From the IMG/VR virus record IMGVR_UViG_3300015245_000006, positions 1 to 64,000 of that record: DNA of 64,000 nucleotides. One strand, given 5' to 3'. Below, one piece after another: positions 38,698 to 47,457 of this stretch. Within the stretch, counting starts at the first letter, position 1; each line of letters begins with the position of its first letter. Made by a program: the position numbers and the translations under genes. The notes under the pieces were generated by a model that worked only from the letters and a program-made list of their open reading frames with translations, made no database searches and had not been told where the DNA came from. The stretch comes from a virus.

Positions 38698-39732
38698 ATG
38701 GCCGCATGGCTCGACATCTGTCGTTATTTCCCGACGGCTGGCGGCACGACTGATTGGACGTTCTCGGCTGCCGTCACTGGTTACGCCAGCCCGGCGCTGG
38801 CTGGCGTTGTCAACGGTCGGGCTTACAAGTACCGCGCCGAAAGCGGCGATCTGACCCAATGGGAATTGGGCGAGGGCACGTATAATACTGGCACCGGCGT
38901 CTTGACGCGAACCACAGTGCTTTACAATTCGGCTGGTACCGGCACTGCATCAGGGCAAAGCGGCGCTGGCACCAAGATCAACTTCTCCAGCGTACCCCAG
39001 GTCGCCATCGTCGCGCTGAAGGAAGACCTGATCTCGATAGAGGAGGCGAACGCCTTCACGACGGCGCAAAAGCTGCAAGCGCGAACCAACATTGGCGGTT
39101 CGCAAGCATTGTACACGCGGCAAGTTTTTGCGTCTGGCTCCGGCACCTATACGACACCGGCAAACTGCATCGCGATCAATGTCCGCATGGTTGGCGGCGG
39201 CGGTGGTGGCGGTGGCAGCGGAACAACTTCAGGAACAGCGGCAGGAGCAGGCGGTAACAGCACGTTTGGTTCAAGCTTCCTGACTGCTAATGGCGGCGGC
39301 GGGGGTGGTACCGCCGCCGCTTCTACAGGCGGAGGCAGCGCATCTGGCGGTGATATTGGTATTGCTGGAGGGGCCGGAGACCCAGGCGCAGGCGCAGGTG
39401 TTGGCAGCATCGCTACAACGGGCACGCCGTTTGGCAGAGGTGGAAACTCCGTATTCGGAGGTGGAGCTGCTGCCCAATTCTCGGCGAATGCAGGCAACGC
39501 GGGTGTCACCAACTCCGGTGGCGGCGGCGGCGGCGGCATGGGCCCGACGGCTGCTGGGCAAGGTGGTTCCGGTGGTGGCGCAGGCGGGTATCTTGAGAAG
39601 TTGATCTCGTCACCCAATGCAACATACGCTTATGCTGTCGGTGCTGCTGGCACTGCCGGTACCGCCGGCACATCCGGCCAGGCTGGCGGTGCTGGCGGTT
39701 CCGGCCTCATCATTGTCGACGAGTACTACTGA
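38698..39732 (+). CDS. Glycine-rich tail fibre / receptor-binding protein
   Basis: This is a 344-residue protein. Residues 1-110 form a compact N-terminal domain with virion-attachment features (T-G-T-G-V-L-T-R-T-T-V-L-Y-N-S). Residues about 150-330 are glycine-rich (G-G-G-G-G-G and related runs), like the polyglycine receptor tip of phage fibres, which fold as a polyglycine-II sandwich. The C-terminus ends G-L-I-I-V-D-E-Y-Y, a known closing motif of such fibres. It probably contacts the host surface. Confidence 0.75.
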   Translation: MAAWLDICRYFPTAGGTTDWTFSAAVTGYASPALAGVVNGRAYKYRAESGDLTQWELGEGTYNTGTGVLTRTTVLYNSAGTGTASGQSGAGTKINFSSVPQVAIVALKEDLISIEEANAFTTAQKLQARTNIGGSQALYTRQVFASGSGTYTTPANCIAINVRMVGGGGGGGGSGTTSGTAAGAGGNSTFGSSFLTANGGGGGGTAAASTGGGSASGGDIGIAGGAGDPGAGAGVGSIATTGTPFGRGGNSVFGGGAAAQFSANAGNAGVTNSGGGGGGGMGPTAAGQGGSGGGAGGYLEKLISSPNATYAYAVGAAGTAGTAGTSGQAGGAGGSGLIIVDEYY

Positions 39733-39746
39733 AACAGGAGACTGAA

Positions 39747-40250
39747 TTGGGTCAATCATTCCACGCCTATCCGAATGTCGCGCAAGCGATCGACCAGCCG
39801 CCGAATCCTTACTCCCGCGCCACGCCCTTGGCATGCGACACGCTGGAGTTCGACACGATCACTGCGACCGGCGCCGGCTACTTCGACACCGCAAGCCATT
39901 GTTACGTCGCCAACGTCGCACAAATCATGCGCTTCACCGCCCATCTGCTTTGGCAGACGCCACGACACGGCGGCATCATGAATGCATGGTTCATGAAGAA
40001 TGTGCTGCCGCCGCCGGATGGTTCGATCGGGGGCGAAATGTGCGGCTGTGATGTGCAGGTCTATCAGCCGTCGCCGTACCCGCCCAACAACCAGTCTTGC
40101 TCTATCGAGCGGCTCATGAAGCTGAACCCAGGCGATCGGGTCTGGTGCGTGCCTGGCTTGGCCGGTGGCGGTCAATTGACGAACGCCATCGCCGGCAACA
40201 GCAACAACACCGTGAACTATTTCGAAGGCGAGCTTCTTCAGCTCCTATGA
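39747..40250 (+). CDS. Possible C1q/TNF-like fibre tip protein
   Basis: This is a 167-residue protein from a TTG start (CAGGAGA 6 bases upstream). Y-F-D-T-A-S-H-C-Y-V-A-N, then M-R-F-T-A-H-L-L-W, N-A-W-F-M-K-N-V, G-D-R-V-W-C-V-P and N-Y-F-E-G-E-L-L-Q-L-L form a beta-strand order that recalls a jelly-roll trimer (C1q/TNF-like). It follows the glycine-rich fibre and could be its partner or tip. The fold assignment is inference. Confidence 0.5.
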   Translation: MGQSFHAYPNVAQAIDQPPNPYSRATPLACDTLEFDTITATGAGYFDTASHCYVANVAQIMRFTAHLLWQTPRHGGIMNAWFMKNVLPPPDGSIGGEMCGCDVQVYQPSPYPPNNQSCSIERLMKLNPGDRVWCVPGLAGGGQLTNAIAGNSNNTVNYFEGELLQLL

Positions 40251-40264
40251 GCATCTGATATCAG

Positions 40265-41224
40265 ATGTCCATTCTCGGTTTTGATGCACTTGGTCGCCTC
40301 GCGCTCGGCGAGCTACCGCATCAAAACGATCGGCGAAGCAGCTTCTTCACGTGGGATGTCGGCCTTAAGACGAAGGGCCTGCCTGCTGCAATAATCGCTA
40401 CGACGGTTTCGGGTTGGGTACCGCAACCGCCGCCAGTCGCAGTCGCTCCTCCTCCGGTCGGTGGTTACTTCTCGACCTTCAGCCAGCCGCCGCCGAAAGT
40501 CGGTATGCCGGTTGTGCTCCAGCCGCAGCCGGCATTCTGGATCTATCCGTTTGCGCCGACACCAGGCCCACTGGTGTTCTCGACCTTCGTCGAACGCTAC
40601 ACCAAGCCGCCGCTGCAAGTCGGCACCTGGGTTGCGTTCGAGCTGACGCCACCGTTCGTCGCGACGTTTACCGGCTTCTTTCCGTTCGATCAGCCGTTCT
40701 TCAAGACGACGTACCGATCCTACGAGCAGCCAAGCCCGCTGTTCGAGGTGCGGCTGACACCGCCACCGCCATTCACGAGCTTCGCGAACTTCGGCCTACC
40801 GCAGCAGAAGCGCTTCACGTTCGCTAATCTGAGTTGGAATATCGATTTCAAGATCGAGCCGACTCCATTCCCAGGCGGCGGCACATCACGCCGGCTTCCG
40901 CAAGATGATGCGCACCGCCGCAAGCACCGCACCGGCTTTGAGCCGATCAAGAAGCAGTTCGAGCGGCCGGTTATCGAAGCCCACCCGCTGCCGATTCCGA
41001 AGCGCAAGCTGCCAGCTCGGCCGCGTTCGTCAGATCCAACCGTTGAGATCGTCGACAGCAGCGCTCTGCCAGATCTTCTGGCGCTCGAAGAGCGCGTGCT
41101 GCATGCGCAGGATATTGCCGACGTCAACCGCTTCCTTACTGAGATGGACGCGGATGAACACGATGCCCAGGACATTGCCGATATCCTGGCCTTTCTCGAT
41201 GGCCCACAACCCGACGAGAGCTAA
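40265..41224 (+). CDS. Pro/Phe-rich repeat protein
   Basis: This is a 319-residue protein. Residues about 50-210 contain four or five degenerate repeats of roughly 28 residues, each with F-x-x-F/Y followed by Q-P-P/P-P and a closing P-x-F (for example Y-F-S-T-F-S-Q-P-P-P and V-F-S-T-F-V-E-R-Y-T-K-P-P). The basic linker 225-265 is followed by a tandem A-Q-D-I-A-D-x-x-x-F-L motif. A structural or host-contact role is inferred. Confidence 0.55.
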   Translation: MSILGFDALGRLALGELPHQNDRRSSFFTWDVGLKTKGLPAAIIATTVSGWVPQPPPVAVAPPPVGGYFSTFSQPPPKVGMPVVLQPQPAFWIYPFAPTPGPLVFSTFVERYTKPPLQVGTWVAFELTPPFVATFTGFFPFDQPFFKTTYRSYEQPSPLFEVRLTPPPPFTSFANFGLPQQKRFTFANLSWNIDFKIEPTPFPGGGTSRRLPQDDAHRRKHRTGFEPIKKQFERPVIEAHPLPIPKRKLPARPRSSDPTVEIVDSSALPDLLALEERVLHAQDIADVNRFLTEMDADEHDAQDIADILAFLDGPQPDES

Positions 41225-41596
41225 ATGGACCCGTTAGACAAACTGTCGGACAGCGCGCTGGTCGCGCTGGCCGCAGACGTGATGGTGCAGCTCGAAAAGG
41301 GCACTGGCACCCGCCCAATCCTCTTCATGCTGCGCGAGGCGCGCGCGCGCGCGCGTAAGGCAATCAGCATGCTGATCGAGGCCGATCCGAACAATCCACC
41401 CGTGATCACGGCCCTGCAGAACGAGGTGAAGCTGTTCATCGATATGATCGACAGCGCCAGGAACGTGCTCGATCGAGGCAAAGAGGCCGATCGAAAAATC
41501 AAGGAAGACGATCGCGCCGCTATCGACGAGATGGTTATGGGAATGACCGATGAGGAACGACGTCTCTACCGTTTTGAACCGAGAGGAACAGATTGA
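41225..41596 (+). CDS. Helical assembly protein (putative)
   Basis: This is a 123-residue, almost wholly helical and charged protein just before the scaffold gene, which overlaps its stop (TGATG). It may be a small head-assembly or scaffold partner. No family recognised. Confidence 0.55.
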   Translation: MDPLDKLSDSALVALAADVMVQLEKGTGTRPILFMLREARARARKAISMLIEADPNNPPVITALQNEVKLFIDMIDSARNVLDRGKEADRKIKEDDRAAIDEMVMGMTDEERRLYRFEPRGTD

Positions 41597-42861
41597 TGGC
41601 ACCACAACCTGCCAAGCTCACTGCGCAAGACCGACTGGACAACGACGAGGCGCAGATTGGCGCGGCTGAAGACGCCGCCGGGGCCGGCAACGAACTCCAG
41701 CCGGCCAACCAGGGCCAGACCGAGATCGATCCGCTTGGTGGCGGGGTCGAACGTCGCGAGCCGATCCGGATGTCGCCGAAGGATGACATGCGCGCGCAGA
41801 TCGCAGCAAAGTTCCGCCGTGTCGAGCCTGAGGATGAAGTGCCGTTCGATGGCGACATGAGCAACCCGGCCAACCTCTATGGCGAGTTCGGGCGGGCTGT
41901 CGATCCGGATGCCGATGAAGACCCCGATGACGCCGCGAGCGTTGTAGGCTCCAGGGAGCGCGTCGTCGCCGAACCGCAGGAGCGGGATGACGACCAGCAG
42001 CCGCGCATGATCACGCGCAAGGTGCGCGGGCGCGATGTAACGATGAGTGAAGACGAATGGCTCGACCGCGCGTCACAGGTGACCGCGGCGGACAGCTATC
42101 TCGAAGAGGCGCGCGAGACTCTCAAAGCCGCCAGAGAAATCAAGGCCGGGCGTGCGGCCCCAACCGATCAACACCCCGATCGGAAAGACAGCACGCATGA
42201 CGATGAACTGGATCCTCCCGTTCTCGACGACGACACTCAACACCCCGAGACGTCGTTGCGAGACATTGTGGAGAAGATCCAGTTCGGGGATGTGGACGAA
42301 GCCGCCGACCTGTTGGGTAAAGCCATCCAGCGGGAGGCCAAGAAGGAAGCCAAGACTGGCGCGTTGCAGACGGTATTCGACCAAGACCTGAAGCGATCCC
42401 AGAAGGCCCTGAAGGACTTCGGCACAGCCCACCCCGAGCTTGCCGACGACGAGGATGCAGCAATGCTGATCGAACGTCGCATGTACATCCTTTACCGGGA
42501 GGACATGAAAAAGCTCGGTCTCGACGACAGCCAGATCCCGAAGGACAACGCTGAGGCGGCCAATTGGCACCGCTTCTATCGTGTCAACGGGTACGAGGTG
42601 CGTCCCACTTCTGCGCTGCTCGAAGCCGCTGGCAAACACGTCAGCAAGCGGCTTGGTGTCGGACAGGTGGACCCGTCGAGCCAGCCTCAACGGAAAGAGA
42701 AGCCCCGCGTTGCAGTCAACGTGGATCGCGATGCTCGCCGTCAGAACATCCCTCTTCAACCCCAACGCGCTGTTGTGCCACGGCGTGACGTGGTCCCGGC
42801 CGCTCAAAAGGGCGGCTCGGCGATCGTCGCGGAAATGCGCAAGGCGCGCGGACAAGTATAG
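41596..42861 (+). CDS. Scaffolding protein
   Basis: This is a 421-residue acidic protein immediately before the major capsid gene. An unstructured N-terminal half (rich in Asp, Glu, Pro) is followed by a helical middle (SYLEEARETLKAAREIKAG, F-G-D-V-D-E-A-A-D-L-L) and a basic C-terminal tail (K-G-G-S-A-I-V-A-E-M-R-K-A-R). Acidic, helical proteins with a basic tail in this position act as internal scaffolds that direct capsid assembly and leave before packaging. I set the start at ATG 41596, not the TTG one codon upstream. Confidence 0.7.
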   Translation: MAPQPAKLTAQDRLDNDEAQIGAAEDAAGAGNELQPANQGQTEIDPLGGGVERREPIRMSPKDDMRAQIAAKFRRVEPEDEVPFDGDMSNPANLYGEFGRAVDPDADEDPDDAASVVGSRERVVAEPQERDDDQQPRMITRKVRGRDVTMSEDEWLDRASQVTAADSYLEEARETLKAAREIKAGRAAPTDQHPDRKDSTHDDELDPPVLDDDTQHPETSLRDIVEKIQFGDVDEAADLLGKAIQREAKKEAKTGALQTVFDQDLKRSQKALKDFGTAHPELADDEDAAMLIERRMYILYREDMKKLGLDDSQIPKDNAEAANWHRFYRVNGYEVRPTSALLEAAGKHVSKRLGVGQVDPSSQPQRKEKPRVAVNVDRDARRQNIPLQPQRAVVPRRDVVPAAQKGGSAIVAEMRKARGQV

Positions 42862-42877
42862 AAAGGACTTTACTGCC

Positions 42878-43870
42878 ATGGTCGGTCAAACTTGGACCGT
42901 GCCTGCCGAAGGCGGCTTCATGTATTCTGACGAGCTTTCGTCGGTGCTGCGCCAGCAGGTGCAGCCCTTGACGAAGTTCCGTCAGCTCTGCGACGCCCAG
43001 GACGGCACCCAGAAGGGCCTCAACCGCGGTGAAAACTTCAACTGGAACGTCTATTCCAACGTCGGCACCCAAGGTCGCCGGCTCGCGGAAAACTCGACGA
43101 TGCCGGAAACTGGTTTCACCGTCATTCAGCACTCGCTCAAGGTCACGGAGGCTGGCAACAGCGTTCCTTATACCGGCAAGCTGACTGCTCTCGCCAAGCA
43201 GGACGTCATCACCATCATCGACAAGACGCTGAAGGACGATGCTCGAAAGTATTTCGACATCGAGGCGTTCTTGCAGATGAAGACGACGCCATTGCGCGCC
43301 GAACCGGCGGGTGGCAACTCGCCGACCGCCATCCAGCTCGATACCAACGGCACCCCGTCGCAGACCAACAACCTGGCCTACGGCACCGGTCACACCAAGG
43401 CGATCGGCGACGCAATGAAAGAGCGGAACATTCCGCCCTACATCATGGATGACTACGTGGCGATCAGCCATCCGTCGACCTGGCGTCCGCTGAAGAACAC
43501 GCTTGAGACGCTGCATCAGTACACGGAGACGGGTCTGGCGCACATCTTCAACGGCGAGATCGGCCGCTATGAATCGTTCCGGTTCATCGAGCAGACGTTC
43601 ATCCCGAAGGGCGGCGCGTTCAACTCCACCACTTACGACCCCTGGAGCGGCACCGCTGCCCCGTGGGCCAACGGTCTGTCGTCGTGGGCATTCCACCTCG
43701 GCGCGGACACCGTTACCGAGGCCATCTGCGTTCCGGAAGAGATCCGGGCGAAGATCCCTGGCGACTTCGGACGTTCGAAGGGCATCGCCTGGTACTACCT
43801 CGGTGGGTTTGGCCTCGTGCATCCCGACGCGCTGAATGCGCGCGTTGTGATGTGGGACTCCGCGACCTGA
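42878..43870 (+). CDS. Major capsid protein
   Basis: This is a 330-residue protein with a good GAAAGGA ribosome site. It resembles the N4 gp56-type major head proteins: F-M-Y-S-D-E-L-S-S-V-L, R-G-E-N-F-N-W-N-V-Y-S-N-V, T-V-I-Q-H-S-L-K-V-T-E-A-G-N-S-V-P-Y, Y-V-A-I-S-H-P-S-T-W-R and the C-terminal Y-Y-L-G-G-F-G-L-V-H-P-D-A. The HK97 fold is expected, forming the icosahedral shell. The gene is between the scaffold and a decoration-like gene. Confidence 0.85.
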   Translation: MVGQTWTVPAEGGFMYSDELSSVLRQQVQPLTKFRQLCDAQDGTQKGLNRGENFNWNVYSNVGTQGRRLAENSTMPETGFTVIQHSLKVTEAGNSVPYTGKLTALAKQDVITIIDKTLKDDARKYFDIEAFLQMKTTPLRAEPAGGNSPTAIQLDTNGTPSQTNNLAYGTGHTKAIGDAMKERNIPPYIMDDYVAISHPSTWRPLKNTLETLHQYTETGLAHIFNGEIGRYESFRFIEQTFIPKGGAFNSTTYDPWSGTAAPWANGLSSWAFHLGADTVTEAICVPEEIRAKIPGDFGRSKGIAWYYLGGFGLVHPDALNARVVMWDSAT

Positions 43871-43921
43871 TCTGATCCGGTCAGGCTGTAAGTCAACCCT
43901 TCGAGAAAGGAAACTGAGACT

Positions 43922-44437
43922 ATGTCTTACGAACTCGTTGGCGCCTTCCGTGAACGCTATCTGATCCCCGCGTTCGCCTTCGGCGCTGCCACGGCCTCGC
44001 GGACCCTTCAAGGTCCGCCTGGCCGCAAAGGTCTGGTTCGCGATATCCTCGCGACCGTGACCGCTGCCATGGTCGGCACCACCACCGTTCCGGAAATCCG
44101 GGTCGGCACCGCGCAGAGCGACAATTCGTTCGCCCGGTTCCTGCTCGGCACCACCGCGACGGCCGGTTACGGCACTGGCATCTTCCGAGCGCGATTCCTG
44201 TGCCAAGCCGCACAGAATCGCTTCGGCAACTTCCCGACGCGGCTCGCAGACTTCGCCAACCATATCTTCCTGGAAGGCAACAACACGAGCGGCTCGGTGA
44301 CGCTGCCCGGCACGGCGGACAACCAGACGTTCGTCTTTGTGACGGCGGACACTCCGTTCTTCATCACCGGCGTCGCCGGTGTTGGTGGCGCGCCGGCCGG
44401 CACCGCGGACATCTACGTCGACATCGACTGGTTCTGA
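43922..44437 (+). CDS. Putative head decoration protein
   Basis: This is a 171-residue beta-rich protein after the capsid gene, with F-A-F-G-A-A-T-A-S-R-T-L-Q-G-P-P-G-R-K-G and a C-terminal T-A-D-I-Y-V-D-I-D-W-F. Position and composition suggest capsid decoration or a minor head protein. Not recognised by family. Confidence 0.55.
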   Translation: MSYELVGAFRERYLIPAFAFGAATASRTLQGPPGRKGLVRDILATVTAAMVGTTTVPEIRVGTAQSDNSFARFLLGTTATAGYGTGIFRARFLCQAAQNRFGNFPTRLADFANHIFLEGNNTSGSVTLPGTADNQTFVFVTADTPFFITGVAGVGGAPAGTADIYVDIDWF

Positions 44438-44450
44438 TATCATCGCAGGA

Positions 44451-44473
44451 GGGACCGGGCTCAAACCCGGCCC
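44451..44473 (+). terminator. Hairpin after the head genes
   Basis: GGG-A-CCGGG (44451-44459) pairs with CCCGG-CCC (44466-44473) across a six-base loop with one bulged A. No T-run follows. A partial terminator or mRNA stability hairpin after the capsid genes is plausible. Confidence 0.45.
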
Positions 44474-44505
44474 CTTCATCGCAACCGACGACGAAAGGCA
44501 CCACA

Positions 44506-44745
44506 ATGCCAGACTATCTCTATGGAGGTGTCTACGACCGCTGGGGTTACACCCAGCGGAATGGGCTGCTGAAGGCTCTTCCACTCAACCCGCTCGAACC
44601 CAACGCCAAGACCATGGAGACGGGGAACGCGGGCCTGGATGGCTATTCAGTGCTCTCGCGCGCGGACCGTACCCACGGCGAGCGCACCATCGCCCACACC
44701 GAGCCTTTCTTTGAGGCTCCGAAAAACAGCGAGGACATGTCTTGA
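44506..44745 (+). CDS. Small structural-region protein
   Basis: This is a 79-residue protein starting MPDYLYGGVYDRWGYTQ. GAAAGGC lies just upstream. It overlaps the next gene by TTGA. Role unknown; virion component by position. Confidence 0.5.
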   Translation: MPDYLYGGVYDRWGYTQRNGLLKALPLNPLEPNAKTMETGNAGLDGYSVLSRADRTHGERTIAHTEPFFEAPKNSEDMS

Positions 44746-45014
44746 CCAGCTATCCGAAGGAAAACAACGTCTTCACCACCAATTCGATCGGTGGCAAGCC
44801 GGGCGACTCCGACGGTCTGATCCGGAAGAAAGTTCCGGGCGGCACGTTGTTGTCCGCCTATCCGCAGGACAACATCCATGGTGTCAGCCTGCCTGACTGC
44901 CATGGCGGCTCGTTCGGCGGCAGCGACTCCAACCTCAAGCATTCGTTGAGCGGCGCCGGCATGGTTGTCGACGAGTATCCGCGCGACGGAACCAACTCCA
45001 AGAAGGAGATCTGA
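44742..45014 (+). CDS. Small structural-region protein
   Basis: This is a 90-residue protein from a TTG (TTGA overlap), Gly/Ser/Asp-rich (P-D-C-H-G-G-S-F-G-G-S-D-S). Function is unknown; the residue mix suits a small virion or assembly protein. Confidence 0.45.
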   Translation: MTSYPKENNVFTTNSIGGKPGDSDGLIRKKVPGGTLLSAYPQDNIHGVSLPDCHGGSFGGSDSNLKHSLSGAGMVVDEYPRDGTNSKKEI

Positions 45015-45016
45015 TC

Positions 45017-45505
45017 GTGGGTACCGCGCCACAACAACAGCCCATTGTTCGGCTCGACAAGTCGCGCGATTTCGCGACCGTGCACGGGGATCGCCCGCCG
45101 GGCGATCCCCACCTCAACGTCGGCTTCTATCAGAACGGCCTGCCCTACAACTACGAAGAGAAGCTGATTGCCGACCACCCGGAGGTGGAGCGCGATCCGA
45201 AAAAGAAGGAGCTGGCCGAGAAACTCCTGAAGCGCGCCGCCAAGCAGGCCAAGAACAAGGTGGCGACCGCGGAGAACAGCGGCGATCCGCTCAACCTCAA
45301 CGACCCCAAGGCACCGGTCAATCTCTCGGCCTGGGCCCGCGGCGAACAGGATGTGGTCTGGCAGGAAGTGACCAATGCCATCGCCCGACGCTTCGCGGTC
45401 CGCGTCGGCAACAAGCGGGACGCGCTCGAACTTCTGCTTGAGGAAAAGATCGTCGCCAAGAACGATCTGTCCGACGAGCACCTCAAACTGCTCGATATCG
45501 ACTGA
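45017..45505 (+). CDS. Hypothetical assembly protein
   Basis: This is a 162-residue protein from a GTG start. The first 60 residues are loop-rich; a helical lysine-rich block (ERDPKKKELAEKLLKRAAKQAK) and a C-terminal V-V-W-Q-E-V-T-N-A-I-A-R-R segment follow. It sits upstream of the tail adaptor. Function is unknown. Confidence 0.5.
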   Translation: MGTAPQQQPIVRLDKSRDFATVHGDRPPGDPHLNVGFYQNGLPYNYEEKLIADHPEVERDPKKKELAEKLLKRAAKQAKNKVATAENSGDPLNLNDPKAPVNLSAWARGEQDVVWQEVTNAIARRFAVRVGNKRDALELLLEEKIVAKNDLSDEHLKLLDID

Positions 45506-45507
45506 TC

Positions 45508-46422
45508 ATGGTCGCCATGACCTATGACACGCTCATCGCCCCGAAAGGGACGGTGGGCTCTATTCTCAATTGGGTCGGCTACTCGAAGATCGATGTCGTC
45601 ACCGTGCTCGACGAGGCGCAGTTCCTCTTGTGGGACCTCGGCTTGCGCGTGCGCGAGATGCGCAGCGAGTTCGTATTCGGCATGATCGCAGGCCAATGCG
45701 CTGTTGCTCTCCCGCCGCGCTTTCTCGATCCGATCGGCAAAATATACGACGTCACCAACGTCACCGATTACGATCAGGTCATCTCGACCAACCTGTTGGC
45801 CGCGCGCGCCTATGAGGGCTCGATCAGCGGCACCTTCGGCACCAACCCGTTCACCACGACGAGCGGCTCCTCGCTGGTGAAGGTCGGCCAGACCAACCAA
45901 CCATTCAACCAGGATTCGACCATCACGATTGCTGCTGTTGCGGCGCCGCTCAATGGTCTCGTGCTCAACGGCACCTTTCCGGTTGTCTCCATCACCGACA
46001 CCAACGACTTCGTCATCGATGCCGGCGACGTCAATGGCGGAGCGGTCGCCAGCGCCACAAGCACCGGCGGGGGCGCCAGTGTCACCTTCACCGGCAACAA
46101 CCTCGTTGCCGGTTCGCCCTCGCGCTGGGCAGTCTGGAACGAAAGTATCAAGTTCGATACCGCGCTTCAAATCCCGGCTGCGATGAAGCTGTTGTATTTC
46201 CGCCAGCCGCTTTTGCTCTCGACCGCGATCCAGACCAACTTCCTGACGAACCGATATCCGCGCCTGCTGCGGCAAGCCTGTTTGGCGGCTGCTGCCGACT
46301 TCATGAAGGACTCGACCGAGTATCAGAAAGCGATCACCGCCCTGTCGTCGCTGATCCAATCAACCGCGGTCCAGGATGACTTCTCTTATCGCGGCGCGAC
46401 TATCGGAACGGACACCCCATAA
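45508..46422 (+). CDS. Tail adaptor protein with inserted beta module
   Basis: This is a 304-residue protein. The ends look like a gp4/gp11-type adaptor that binds the portal: N-terminal helices (D-E-A-Q-F-L-L-W-D-L-G-L, E-M-R-S-E-F-V-F-G-M-I) and a C-terminal helix (R-L-L-R-Q-A-C-L-A-A-A-A-D-F-M). Between them, about residues 108-198, is a beta-rich insert with G-T-F-G-T-N-P-F-T-T-T-S-G-S and V-S-I-T-D-T-N-D-F-V-I. A very similar module is inserted in the next-but-one gene product (47457-49253). The adaptor function is inferred. Confidence 0.6.
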   Translation: MVAMTYDTLIAPKGTVGSILNWVGYSKIDVVTVLDEAQFLLWDLGLRVREMRSEFVFGMIAGQCAVALPPRFLDPIGKIYDVTNVTDYDQVISTNLLAARAYEGSISGTFGTNPFTTTSGSSLVKVGQTNQPFNQDSTITIAAVAAPLNGLVLNGTFPVVSITDTNDFVIDAGDVNGGAVASATSTGGGASVTFTGNNLVAGSPSRWAVWNESIKFDTALQIPAAMKLLYFRQPLLLSTAIQTNFLTNRYPRLLRQACLAAAADFMKDSTEYQKAITALSSLIQSTAVQDDFSYRGATIGTDTP

Positions 46423-47457
46423 ATGTCAGCAGATCTGTTCGACAACATTCTTGGTTTGATCCAGCAGGCCACGGGCAACAACAACAATTCGTGGGGCACC
46501 ACCTTCAACACGTCGTTCGCGGCTCTCGCCTCGCGCGCGATTGCCGGCGCCAACTTCCATACCGATACGGGTGGCACGCTCGATTTGTCCGGCACCGTTC
46601 CGCCGGCTGGTCCGCGTCTCGACATGGACCACATCCAGGTCTTCAACGGCGCGCTCGTGAGCGACCTCACAGTCATTGTGCCGAATGTCGCAAAAACGTG
46701 GTGGTTCGTTAATCTGACCACTGGCGCCTTCAATCTCTTCGTCAAGACGCCGGGCTCGACGGTCGTACCCGGCCTCCAGCAGCTACCACAGGGCCTTGGC
46801 GTGAGGGTTGCCTGCCTTGGCGCCAATTTTCTCCTTCGCGATGATGATGCCAATATCGGCGCGTTTCGTATCTCGGGAAAGACCGCGGCCGGTGCTGGCG
46901 AACTGGCCTGTGATGGATCTTCCAAGCTTCGCACGGCCTACCCGAACCTGTTCGCCAAGATCGGCACGACTTGGGGTTCGGTCGACGGCACTCACTTCAC
47001 ATTGCCGCTCCTGACAGATACCGGCCGCTATCTCCGCTCCAGTTCTGGTTCGCTCACGGTTGGCACCTATCAAGCCAACCAGAACCTATCGCATACCCAC
47101 ACGATCAGCGGTGCTCCTGGTGTGGGGTCGCTCGGCACGGATAGCCAGGGCAACCACAGCCACACGATCAACGTCAGTGATCCATCGCACACGCACGGTG
47201 TGTCGGGTACTTTGGCATCGGCGGCGGCGGTGTCCGGCAACAACAACGGCGGCGGTGGCGGCTCGTTCGGTGTCATCCAAGGCGCCATGAACATCAATAA
47301 CGCGTTCACCGGAATCACGGCATCGTCGGTCGCGACCGGCGCGCATACCCACAATATCACCGGCGCTCCGACGGTCGGTTCGCTTGCAAACGGCTCCAGC
47401 GGAGGTACCGAAGCCCGGCCCGAATCTGCCGTCGCGCTCATCTGCATCGTGTACTGA
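46423..47457 (+). CDS. Collar-domain tail fibre
   Basis: This is a 344-residue protein with a phage tail-collar domain: L-A-C-D-G-S-S-K-L-R-T-A-Y-P-N-L-F and I-G-T-T-W-G-S-V-D-G-T-H-F-T-L-P (about residues 165-200). The C-terminal part carries a series of H-T-H, H-S-H, H-T-H, H-T-H motifs, the metal-binding type found in fibre tips such as T4 gp12. It may form a trimeric tip that binds iron or zinc and contacts the receptor. Confidence 0.75.
   Translation: MSADLFDNILGLIQQATGNNNNSWGTTFNTSFAALASRAIAGANFHTDTGGTLDLSGTVPPAGPRLDMDHIQVFNGALVSDLTVIVPNVAKTWWFVNLTTGAFNLFVKTPGSTVVPGLQQLPQGLGVRVACLGANFLLRDDDANIGAFRISGKTAAGAGELACDGSSKLRTAYPNLFAKIGTTWGSVDGTHFTLPLLTDTGRYLRSSSGSLTVGTYQANQNLSHTHTISGAPGVGSLGTDSQGNHSHTINVSDPSHTHGVSGTLASAAAVSGNNNGGGGGSFGVIQGAMNINNAFTGITASSVATGAHTHNITGAPTVGSLANGSSGGTEARPESAVALICIVY

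Noticed and set aside
42716-44584. A 622-codon open frame on the minus strand over the major capsid gene
   Set aside because: It lies antisense to the capsid and neighbour genes, has no recognisable domain, and reflects codon bias of the plus-strand genes.
45151-46359. A 402-codon minus-strand frame across the adaptor gene
   Set aside because: It is a shadow of the plus-strand adaptor region with no ribosome site and no recognisable domain.
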